Virus record (IMG/VR): IMGVR_UViG_3300036900_000256
Coordinates: 1 to 64,000 of that record
Length of the DNA stretch: 64,000 nucleotides
From: a virus
Strand: one strand, 5' to 3'
Shown piece after piece: positions 25,053 through 31,549 of this stretch. Both the position numbers and the translations under genes were made by a program. Numbering within the stretch: the first letter of the stretch is position 1; each line of letters opens with the position of its first letter. The notes below the pieces were generated by a model, which saw nothing but the letters and a program-made list of their open reading frames with translations, was not told the origin of the DNA and searched no databases.

Positions 25053-25450
25053 AGATCCCCCGGCGGCTCGTTGACGCGATGGTTGCGCACTGCCGCGCCG
25101 AGCACCCGATCGAAGCCTGCGGGGTCCTGCCGGGCCCGGTCGGTGGCGACGTGCCGGACCGGATCGTGCCGATGGCCAACACCGAGCAGTCGCCGAGCCT
25201 GTACCGGTTCGACGCCGACGAGCAGCTGGCCGTGTGGGTGTCCATGGCCACCAGGCAGGAGTGGCCGGTGGTGATCTACCACTCGCACACCAGCTCGCGC
25301 GCGTACCCGTCGAAGACCGACGTGGCGTTTGCGTCGCTGCCCGAGGCGCACTACGTGGTCGTGTCCACACGGGACCCCGAGGCGGCTGAGGTGCGGTCGT
25401 TCCGGATCCTCGACGGCGAGGTCGAGGAAGAGCCGATCGAGGTTGCGTGA
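25046..25450 (+). CDS. JAMM/MPN metalloprotease-like protein
   Basis: 134-residue JAB1/MPN (M67-type) protein with a complete JAMM zinc site: E23 in P-I-E-A-C-G, then H79-x-H81 in Y-H-S-H, S89 and D92, giving H-x-H-x7-S-x2-D. Bacterial relatives cleave isopeptide or sulfur-carrier linkages, and phage relatives occur in tail-tip K-type proteins. Here it stands alone between head genes, far from the tail tip, so a tail-assembly role is less obvious. GTG start. Confidence 0.75.
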   Translation: MLKIPRRLVDAMVAHCRAEHPIEACGVLPGPVGGDVPDRIVPMANTEQSPSLYRFDADEQLAVWVSMATRQEWPVVIYHSHTSSRAYPSKTDVAFASLPEAHYVVVSTRDPEAAEVRSFRILDGEVEEEPIEVA

Positions 25451-25532
25451 AGACAGGGGCGGTGGAGCACTGGTCCACTGCACGGCCTGGGCCTTACGGC
25501 TTGCAGCGCCCCCGTCGCATCACGCGATAGGT

Positions 25533-25673
25533 GGTCGTCGCCTGGATTCGAACCAGGGTCTCCGCGACCGGGGCCACTCCCTTGTCAGGGTTCGCGGGGA
25601 CCTCTCGGGATTCCCGCTGGGGACTTGATCCCCACGGCAGCGCGGCGTCTTAGACCACTGAACTACTGACGAC
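25533..25673 (-). tRNA. Oversized tRNA-like element, anticodon uncertain
   Basis: Read on the minus strand, 25673-25667 (GTCGTCA) pairs with 25540-25534 (6 of 7 pairs). A D-arm-like TTCAGTGGTCTAAGAC follows. Near the other end a perfect T-arm, CCTGG-TTCGAAT-CCAGG, is preceded by a 4-nt variable loop. CCGCG and CGCGG make an anticodon-stem pair, but the enclosed loop is about 70 nt instead of 7. Inside it lies TGGGG-ATCAAGT-CCCCA, itself shaped like an anticodon arm with CAA. No CCA is encoded. It may be an insertion-bearing or degenerate tRNA; the 25451-25901 gap has no gene otherwise. Confidence 0.4.
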
Positions 25674-25766
25674 CATGGAGTTGATGATAGCCATCGTAGC
25701 CGGACGATCCTGCGCCCGGCGACACATCGACTGAAGGATCGTCGGCACAACCGGCCAAATGGCGTG

Positions 25767-25888
25767 TATTCTCCGCTCAAGTGGACAGCCCGTGATGGGC
25801 ATCCACCGCATCCGGTGATCGGAACCAGCAAGACCCTCCGACCCGCGTGCCCGTGATGGGGCGCAGGTGATTCCGCCTCCCCATCACG
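25767..25888 (+). promoter_or_regulatory. Capsid upstream region: direct repeat and hairpin
   Basis: TATTCT at 25767-25772 is a possible -10 (no clear -35). GCCCGTGATGGG occurs twice, at 25788-25799 and 25849-25860. The second copy forms the left arm of a 10-bp hairpin (25852-25861 with 25879-25888). The hairpin ends 13 bp before the capsid start and could influence capsid mRNA stability or translation. Confidence 0.4.
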
Positions 25889-25901
25889 AAGGGCCACACC
25901 C

Positions 25902-26951
25902 GTGGGCACCTCTCTGCTCGACACCCAGATTTTCGACGACTCCGTCCCCGAGCACGACACCGGCGACGTCCTGGGCCACAACCCCGACGGCTCCCCCATC
26001 CCACTGCAGGGTGGTTCCGCCCGAAACACGTACGAGGCGTGGATCTGGGAAGAGTTCGGCGCCGACGTCATCACCAAGGTCAAGCAGATGTCGGCCGTCG
26101 AGACGTACGCCCAGCGCGTCCCGATGAAGACCCAGACCCGGTCCACGCCGCGGTCCGGTGGTGTCGGCATCGAGATCATCGCCAAGGGTGGTGCCTACGG
26201 CGAGGACACCAACACCAACGACGACGTCATCCTCTCCGCGCAGAAGTTCGGCAAGGCCGTACGGATCGCCGAAGAGGACATCGACGACTCCCTCGCGGAC
26301 ATCCTCAACACGAAGCTGTCCGACTGGGCCACCGCCTACGCGAAGGGCCTCGACAACGCCTGCCTGGCGGTCACCGCGGCGAAGGCGACCACGGGCTGCA
26401 AGTTCGACTCCCTGTACTACCAGTTGTCGCAGACCAACACCCCCACCGGGTACACGGCGAACACGAACATCACGAAGTCCGGCAGCGCGGGCACCACCTA
26501 CGACGGCTTGTCCACCACGGCCGGGCTGGTGGAGACCGGGGACTTCTTCGACGAGGGCAGCGCGCTGTGGATCTGCCACCCCGCGTTCAAGAAGAAGCTG
26601 CGCGGCATCAAGGACACCGCCGGGCGCCCCATCTTCATGGAGTCCAGCAACGGCACCGCCGGTGGTGCGCAGAACGTCCCGGACACGATCATGGGCTACC
26701 CGGTCAAGTGGTCCCTCGGCGCGCGCACCAGCGCCACCCCGACCGCCACCCCGACCGGCAACCCGCTGGCGATCTTCTGCATCCCGCAGTTCCTGCTGCT
26801 GGGTGTCCGCTCCGGTCCCGAGTCGGTGTTCATCGACGGCCGCTCCGGTGTCAGCGCGCTGACCGACGAGTCGATCCTCAAGATGCGTGCCCGCCGCGGT
26901 TTCAACATCGGCATCGAGCACGCGTTCGCGGTCTACGAGGACAACAGCTGA
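25902..26951 (+). CDS. Major capsid protein (HK97 fold)
   Basis: 349-residue capsid subunit. HK97-type features are the N-terminal arm, a long spine-helix/E-loop region (about 40-110: T-Y-A-Q-R-V-P-M-K-T), V-R-I-A-E-E-D-I-D-D, a central A-domain and the C-terminal P-D-T-I-M-G-Y-P-V, then R-A-R-R-G-F-N-I-G-I-E. There is no N-terminal prohead protease region, consistent with a separate scaffold. GTG start. It is bracketed by hairpins. Confidence 0.88.
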   Translation: MGTSLLDTQIFDDSVPEHDTGDVLGHNPDGSPIPLQGGSARNTYEAWIWEEFGADVITKVKQMSAVETYAQRVPMKTQTRSTPRSGGVGIEIIAKGGAYGEDTNTNDDVILSAQKFGKAVRIAEEDIDDSLADILNTKLSDWATAYAKGLDNACLAVTAAKATTGCKFDSLYYQLSQTNTPTGYTANTNITKSGSAGTTYDGLSTTAGLVETGDFFDEGSALWICHPAFKKKLRGIKDTAGRPIFMESSNGTAGGAQNVPDTIMGYPVKWSLGARTSATPTATPTGNPLAIFCIPQFLLLGVRSGPESVFIDGRSGVSALTDESILKMRARRGFNIGIEHAFAVYEDNS

Positions 26952-26965
26952 TCCACCCCCTGATC

Positions 26966-27003
26966 AGCGGGTGTGCGGCTCGTGGTGGGGCCGTGCACCC
27001 GCT
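26966..27003. terminator. Hairpin after capsid gene
   Basis: AGCGGGTG (26966-26973) pairs with CACCCGCT (26996-27003); the 22-nt loop has further G-C pairing potential. It starts 15 bp after the capsid stop, without a U-tract. It may set the ratio of capsid to downstream messages. Confidence 0.35.
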
Positions 27004-27030
27004 CCCCAGGACGACGAACAGGGAGAGATC

Positions 27031-27513
27031 GTGTCCGACCAGACCAGTGAGATCGAGTTGCAGGACGACGGCCCGGACCTGCCGGTCGCCAAGGTGACCG
27101 AGCAGTTCCCCGCAGCGAAGGGCACCGAAGCGGGCCGTGCCGAAGAGGTCGCCGCGCGGTCCGCTGACGGCCACCAGGGGACCCGGTTCGTGAAGGTGTT
27201 CACCGTCGACCGGCTCGGGGTGGACAAGAACGACGCCATGCACGAGGCGAACAAGGCACTCGTGTTGCAGGAGGCCATCCAGCGCGGGTTGCACCCGCGC
27301 GGCGAGGTGCGGTTCGACGGCGCGAAGGACCACGTCCCCGAGGTGGAGCCCGGCCGCCGTTCGTTCGCGTCCGCCGAGCTCACCTACTCCGTGGACACCG
27401 TGCCCGCGTCGGTCGACCACGCACCGTCCGAGACGACCACCCCGAGGGACGCCGCCGAGAACACCGACACCGCGGCCGCGCCGAAGCGCCTCACGACCCG
27501 CCAGAAGAGGTGA
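27031..27513 (+). CDS. Hypothetical head-region protein, 160 aa
   Basis: GTG 27031 with GGGAGAG upstream. The sequence has a charged N-terminus, a central K-V-F-T-V-D-R-L-G-V and H-E-A-N-K-A-L-V-L-Q-E-A, then a disordered T/A/P-rich tail. Encoded between the capsid and the first connector, where decoration or small head proteins are common. Role not established. Confidence 0.55.
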   Translation: MSDQTSEIELQDDGPDLPVAKVTEQFPAAKGTEAGRAEEVAARSADGHQGTRFVKVFTVDRLGVDKNDAMHEANKALVLQEAIQRGLHPRGEVRFDGAKDHVPEVEPGRRSFASAELTYSVDTVPASVDHAPSETTTPRDAAENTDTAAAPKRLTTRQKR

Positions 27514-27518
27514 TCTAG

Positions 27519-27968
27519 ATGACGCAGCCGTCGCGGACGACGTGGGCCACGACGGCTGACGTCCTCGCCCTCACCGGTAGCACCGTGACCGACGCGGATG
27601 TGGTGCGGGCCAACGCGATGGTCGAAATCTTCGCCGGTCGCCTCTACACGATGGCGGCCACGCGCACAGGCGCGCGGGACGCGGAGTGGATGCGTCGCGC
27701 GGTCGCGTTCCAGGTGCCGTGGATCGCGGCCCAGCCGGACCTGTTCGAGCGGCTCGACCTGGCCACCATGGAGGGCCTGGAACTCAAGGAAACCGGGCTC
27801 GTGCTCGCCCCGTACACCAAGGCCGCGCTGAACAAGCTGTCGTGGCGGCGCACCCGGTCGCTGCACATCGGCTCCGCGTTCGTCGACGGGCCCGGTGCCC
27901 TGTCGGCGGATCCGCTGTCCGAAGTGAACGACCGCGCCGAGCAGTGGTCGCCGATGGGCGGTGGCTGA
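27519..27968 (+). CDS. Probable head-tail adaptor
   Basis: 149-residue protein with W-A-T-T-A-D-V-L-A-L-T-G and V-R-A-N-A-M-V-E-I-F-A-G, a helical layout typical of gp6/gp15-type adaptor proteins binding below the portal. First of the connector genes after the capsid. Its stop overlaps the next start. Confidence 0.6.
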   Translation: MTQPSRTTWATTADVLALTGSTVTDADVVRANAMVEIFAGRLYTMAATRTGARDAEWMRRAVAFQVPWIAAQPDLFERLDLATMEGLELKETGLVLAPYTKAALNKLSWRRTRSLHIGSAFVDGPGALSADPLSEVNDRAEQWSPMGGG

Positions 27969-28308
27969 TGTGTACGCCGTCGCCACCTGTCGCGGCTCGG
28001 TGCTGCGGGGCACCGCCGAAAACACCTTTGGCGACGACGTGGCCACTGGCGCCGTGCACTCCACAAACCACCCGGCCCGGATCAAGCCCCGCACCCACAC
28101 CGTGTTCGACCCGACCACGCAGGCCCGCCGCATCGTGTCCAGCCACGACATGCGAATCCAGTCCGACACCGACATCCAGCCCGGCGACCAATTCCGCGAC
28201 GACACGCACGGCATCACCTACGCGGTGATCGACGCCCACCAACCCGACCAGCAAGGCCGGGAGTCCGACCTCCTCATCCAACTCCGACTGGTCACCGCAG
28301 CCTCGTAG
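27961..28308 (+). CDS. Probable head-closure (stopper) protein
   Basis: 115 residues, mostly beta: R-G-S-V-L-R-G-T-A-E, then D-T-D-I-Q-P-G-D-Q-F-R-D and I-T-Y-A-V-I-D-A. This barrel-like pattern and the gene order fit SPP1 gp16-type stoppers. GTG 27961 or 27970 are possible starts. Confidence 0.55.
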   Translation: MADVYAVATCRGSVLRGTAENTFGDDVATGAVHSTNHPARIKPRTHTVFDPTTQARRIVSSHDMRIQSDTDIQPGDQFRDDTHGITYAVIDAHQPDQQGRESDLLIQLRLVTAAS

Positions 28309-28366
28309 AGAGGCCCGACCAGCAAGGGGTGTCCGCGCCGTAGAGGCGAGGAAGGCAGGTGCACGC

Positions 28367-28711
28367 ATGGCGAACGACTTCGCCGAGGCGTCCGGTTGGC
28401 GCGCGCACGTCGAACTCGCCGAGATGGGCCTGCTCGACCGGGATATCGGCACTCCAATTTTGGCCGACATGGTCGCTGGGTGTCCGGTCGATACGGGTGA
28501 CCTCGTCGGGTCGCTGGACAAAGAGGTCTTCACCAGTGTCCTCGGCCCGACGTTGCGGGTCGGTTCGCGCGATAAGGACTACAGCCTGTACGTCGAGGAA
28601 GGGCACCTCAGCGCCTACGCGGGGCCTGGTGGGATCACGGTCTACACGGGCGGTTTCGTCGAACCCCAGCCGTTTATGAAACCTGCCCTGTTCCGGCAGC
28701 GGGGTGCCTGA
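28367..28711 (+). CDS. HK97 gp10-like tail completion protein
   Basis: 114-residue protein with C-P-V-D-T-G-D-L-V-G-S-L, Y-S-L-Y-V-E-E-G-H and the C-terminal P-Q-P-F-M-K-P-A-L of the gp10/tail-completion family. AGGCAGG precedes ATG 28367. The stop overlaps the tail-terminator candidate. Confidence 0.75.
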   Translation: MANDFAEASGWRAHVELAEMGLLDRDIGTPILADMVAGCPVDTGDLVGSLDKEVFTSVLGPTLRVGSRDKDYSLYVEEGHLSAYAGPGGITVYTGGFVEPQPFMKPALFRQRGA

Positions 28712-29187
28712 TGCCGACCACTGTGAAACGCGCCAACACGACCCTGGTCGCCATCGCCTGGCTCGGTGGTGTCGAGGGGCTCACGCCGAGCATGGTCGCC
28801 TCGTCGCTCCCTGCCGACAACAGCTCTTGGGCTGCGTCCGGGTTCGTCACCGTCCGACCGACCGGCGGCACGTCCTCGGTGGACAACCCCGTGCGGCGGC
28901 CGGTCGTCACGGTCGACACCTACGCGGTCAACCCGCTCTCCGACTCGCGCGCCCCGATGGGGCAGGCCAACAACCTCGCCGAACTGGTCGTCAACGCCTG
29001 CTGGCAACGAACCCGCGCGGAACGCCTCGCGGTGCAACGCCTCCTCACCCTCCCGCACGGGCACCCGGCCGCGCGGGTACTGGCCGCGATCGTCCGCACC
29101 GAACCCCGGCCCGCGTACGGCGAACTCGGCCGGTACGCGCACTTCGTCACCGACGTCGAGCTCGACTGGATCGAGGTACCGGCATGA
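28711..29187 (+). CDS. Probable tail terminator
   Basis: 158 residues: a P-V-V-T-V-D-T-Y-A-V core followed by helix A-E-L-V-V-N-A-C-W and late H-F-V-T-D-V-E-L, in the slot for gpU/gp17-type tail terminators. ATG 28711 in a TGATG overlap. Assigned mainly by gene order. Confidence 0.6.
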   Translation: MPTTVKRANTTLVAIAWLGGVEGLTPSMVASSLPADNSSWAASGFVTVRPTGGTSSVDNPVRRPVVTVDTYAVNPLSDSRAPMGQANNLAELVVNACWQRTRAERLAVQRLLTLPHGHPAARVLAAIVRTEPRPAYGELGRYAHFVTDVELDWIEVPA

Positions 29188-29420
29188 CCGGCCGCCTGTT
29201 CGCCTACGACCTCCCGGTCGCGCAGAGCCTGATGACGCTCAACGGCCTGGTGCTGGTGCACGACAACGAGCACGAGATGGGGTTCCTCCTCTCCGGCGGC
29301 CGCGTGGTCGATCTGCCGCCGTGGGTGAAGCCCGAGGAGCAGTTGCGCCTAGCCAACCACCCCCAACTGTCGAGCGTCCGTTTCCCCTTGGACCGGAAGG
29401 ACTTCCGCGATGCGAGTTAG
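29184..29420 (+). CDS. Hypothetical tail-region protein, 78 aa
   Basis: Unrecognised beta-rich protein (L-V-L-V-H-D-N-E-H-E-M-G-F-L-L-S-G-G) with acidic C-terminus. Overlaps both neighbours (ATGA at start, 11 bp at end). Conserved position between tail terminator and major tail protein suggests a minor structural or assembly role. Confidence 0.5.
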   Translation: MTGRLFAYDLPVAQSLMTLNGLVLVHDNEHEMGFLLSGGRVVDLPPWVKPEEQLRLANHPQLSSVRFPLDRKDFRDAS

Positions 29421-29628
29421 GACCACGTTCCGGCCCGACCAGGAGGTCGAGGTCGACCAGGCCGAATACGAGGACCTGAAGCAGCAGGGGGTCCTCCTGC
29501 CCGGCCTGGTGTCCGAAGCCGACGACGCCACGAACACCGACAACAGCGGCGGCGCACCTGGTGGGACCGGGTCGACCGACGAGACCGAACCCGGCACGCC
29601 CGGCGGCACAACCAGGAATAGGAGCTGA
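29410..29628 (+). CDS. Hypothetical protein, 72 aa
   Basis: Short SH3-like start (R-V-R-T-T-F-R-P-D-Q-E-V-E-V-D) followed by a disordered G/T/D-rich tail. It ends 2 bp before the major tail gene. Unknown. Confidence 0.45.
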   Translation: MRVRTTFRPDQEVEVDQAEYEDLKQQGVLLPGLVSEADDATNTDNSGGAPGGTGSTDETEPGTPGGTTRNRS

Positions 29629-29630
29629 TC

Positions 29631-30188
29631 ATGGGCGTCACCACGACGAACTTCATCCAGGGCCCGGCAACCCTGTACGACGGCGCGTACGGCGCGGCCG
29701 AGCCCGCAGACGCCGACGTCAACGCCACCCCAGCCGCGTCCGCGTGGACGGACCGTGGCGGCACAGACGGCGGCGTGAAGCTGGTCGTCGACCAGAAGTG
29801 GTCCGAACTGACCTGCGACCAGATCGTCGACCGGGTCGGCTCCCGGCTGACGAAGCGCGACTTCATGGTCTCCACGAACCTCGCCGAGGGCACCCTGGAG
29901 AACCTGTCCATGGCGCTCAACGGCGGCACCGCGGCGTCCGGAACCGGCTTCAAGTCGTGGGAGCCCAACGCGGCCAGCTCGGCGACGCAGCCGAACTATC
30001 GGGCGTTCCTACTCGACGGCATCGCACCGAACTCCCTGGTGCGCAAGGTGGTCCTGCGTCGGGCCGTCAACGTCGCCAAGGTCGAAATGGCGTGGATGAA
30101 AGACAAGCAGCTCCTCATCCCGTGCGAGTTCACCGGGCACTACGTATCCCCGTCGATCCGGCCCATCCGGCTCATCGACGGCACCTGA
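29631..30188 (+). CDS. Probable major tail protein
   Basis: 185-residue tube subunit candidate: N-F-I-Q-G-P-A-T-L-Y-D-G, G-G-T-D-G-G-V-K-L, A-L-N-G-G-T, and a C-terminal strand (C-E-F-T-G-H-Y-V). This matches the plan of actinophage major tail proteins placed before the gpG/gpGT genes. AGGAG lies 6-7 nt upstream of ATG 29631. Confidence 0.75.
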   Translation: MGVTTTNFIQGPATLYDGAYGAAEPADADVNATPAASAWTDRGGTDGGVKLVVDQKWSELTCDQIVDRVGSRLTKRDFMVSTNLAEGTLENLSMALNGGTAASGTGFKSWEPNAASSATQPNYRAFLLDGIAPNSLVRKVVLRRAVNVAKVEMAWMKDKQLLIPCEFTGHYVSPSIRPIRLIDGT

Positions 30189-30271
30189 TCGGCGGCTGCC
30201 GGGTCGTGCCCCCCGACCCGGCAGCGCCTCACCCCCGTTCCCCGCCAGCCTCAACCACCAGAGGAAACGCC

Positions 30272-30685
30272 ATGGCCACCACCACGACCCGCGCACCCCG
30301 CAAGCCGCGCACCACTCCGAGGAAGGCAACCGTGCGGTCGGTCGCCGTCCCGACCGGCGGCATCGAGCCGTTCCGGTTCGTCACGCCCGACATCGAGCCC
30401 GAGGTTGAGCTCGTCGAACTGTTCTCCATCGACGACCGCTCCTACTTCATCCCCAAGGAGATCTCGCCGTCGGTGTCGCTGCGGTTCATGCGGGCCGCCC
30501 GGTCGACCGGTATGGAGATCGCGATGGCGGATCTCCTGGAGTCGATGCTCGGCGAGGAGGCCTTCGAAGCACTGGCCAACTACAAGCACATCACCACCCA
30601 GCAGTTCGCCGACCTGATGGATCTGGTGCGCCGCCACGCGATGGGTGCGATCACCGGCCCAAAAGGCAACTCGAAGAGCGCGTAG
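30272..30685 (+). CDS. Tail assembly chaperone (gpG-like)
   Basis: 137-residue protein with a basic N-terminus (R-K-P-R-T-T-P-R-K) and a helical chaperone part (S-L-R-F-M-R-A-A-R, E-A-F-E-A-L-A-N-Y-K). It precedes the tape measure as expected. Near its 3' end C-CCA-AAA (30658-30664) in frame is a -1 slippery heptamer. Most ribosomes would stop at 30685; some shift to make the longer gpGT-type product. Confidence 0.8.
   Translation: MATTTTRAPRKPRTTPRKATVRSVAVPTGGIEPFRFVTPDIEPEVELVELFSIDDRSYFIPKEISPSVSLRFMRAARSTGMEIAMADLLESMLGEEAFEALANYKHITTQQFADLMDLVRRHAMGAITGPKGNSKSA
30658..30664 (+). other. -1 ribosomal frameshift site CCCAAAA
   Basis: Heptamer X-XXY-YYZ in the gpG frame (C CCA AAA). Slipping back one base gives AGG CAA CTC GAA as the next codons and opens a frame that runs without a stop to 30996. 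Placement before the tape measure gene is the classic location. Confidence 0.8.
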
Positions 30686-30996
30686 CCGAGCTGTCGTGGG
30701 TGCTGGACCACCTGGATGACCTGCACGCGGACTTCCTGGCCATCTGGGGAATCGACCTCCACCGCGACACGACCCTCACCGGTCCCGAGTTCTTCGAACT
30801 GGCCACCAGGACGTTCGCGTTCGAAGGGGTGATGGCGGCCCGGCTCCGCGCGGAGGACGAGACCAACGGGTACAGCGCCCCGTCAGCCCAGCCGGAGCGG
30901 ATCTCTTCCACCACAACGGAAGCACCACCCACCGGAGCACGCGAGGTGGAGGTGCGCCACATGCGGATGCTCCACCCGGACCTGATCGACATGTGA
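30664..30996 (+). CDS. gpT extension made by -1 frameshift
   Basis: The downstream frame encodes a helical chaperone extension (E-E-R-V-A-E-L-S-W-V-L-D-H-L-D-D-L, then W-G-I-D-L-H-R-D-T). It is expected only as a fusion to gpG, giving about 241 residues (30272-30996). A GTG at 30700 is available but lacks a ribosome-binding site. In other siphophages the fusion recruits tape measure and tail subunits. Confidence 0.75.
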   Translation, partial: RQLEERVAELSWVLDHLDDLHADFLAIWGIDLHRDTTLTGPEFFELATRTFAFEGVMAARLRAEDETNGYSAPSAQPERISSTTTEAPPTGAREVEVRHMRMLHPDLIDM

Positions 30997-31015
30997 CTGA
31001 GAGGAGGTGGGCAGC

Positions 31016-31549
31016 ATGGCCAGCAAGTCAGTCAACCGCGAGCGGCATGTAAGCCGCGCGCCCGTCGCGCGCTGCTTCGGCTGCTTCGAGTTCGGTGTCG
31101 AAGGTGCCGAGATGCGTGTTGCGCACCTTCGCCTTCCAGCGGCCGGAAGCTGCCCGACTGACTCCCCGGTACATCGAAGTGAGCGCCGCGCCAGTCGAGT
31201 GCACCGTGTGAACCCGGTTCTGTGCCTGGCTCCTGGCCGGAATCACGCGCAAGTTCGCCCTCGTGTTGTTGAGCGGGTTGCGGTCGATGTGATCTGCCGT
31301 GGACGGCGCACCGTGTGCAAGGCACAGCAGCTGGCGAGCCATCAGCACTGTCTTCCGAGCTGGCCGTGGTGTGCACCGGGCCGCATAGCCCTCATCGGTC
31401 AGGAACCACCGATGTTGGTTCAGCGCCTCGAAATCGACCGCATCAACCTCGGTGTAGGCCACAACCTCGCCATGCCAACGGCCACCTCGCCACAGCGGAA
31501 TCTGCATGAACCCACGGTACCGCTTGGGATCGGGGTGTTTCAGCCATGA
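31016..31549 (+). other. Open frame antisense to the HNH gene, coupled to tape measure
   Basis: AGGAGG (31002-31007) lies 8 nt before ATG 31016. The frame stays open for 177 codons across the opposite-strand HNH gene and stops by ATGA overlap with the tape-measure ATG at 31546, which itself has no ribosome-binding site. The encoded sequence resembles nothing. It may be a passenger frame that lets ribosomes reach the tape measure start. Confidence 0.35.
31028..31507 (-). CDS. HNH endonuclease with AP2 domain (homing type)
   Basis: 159-residue nuclease. An HNH core D-H-I-D-R-N-P-L-N-N at 72-81, followed by N-L-R (85-87), is joined to a C-terminal AP2 DNA-binding domain at about 112-155 (Y-R-G-V-S-R, G-R-W-K-A-K-V, L-G-T-F-D-T-E-L-E-A-A). 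Free-standing HNH-AP2 proteins are mobile homing endonucleases. It lies antisense between the gpG/gpT and tape-measure genes, the only minus-strand gene in the structural operon, so it looks like an insertion. Confidence 0.85.
   Translation of the reverse strand: MQIPLWRGGRWHGEVVAYTEVDAVDFEALNQHRWFLTDEGYAARCTPRPARKTVLMARQLLCLAHGAPSTADHIDRNPLNNTRANLRVIPARSQAQNRVHTVHSTGAALTSMYRGVSRAASGRWKAKVRNTHLGTFDTELEAAEAARDGRAAYMPLAVD

Noticed and set aside
25520-26185. Minus-strand 221-codon frame across the tRNA-like element and capsid start
   Set aside because: It overlaps the capsid gene antisense and the tRNA-like element, with no ribosome-binding site or motif.
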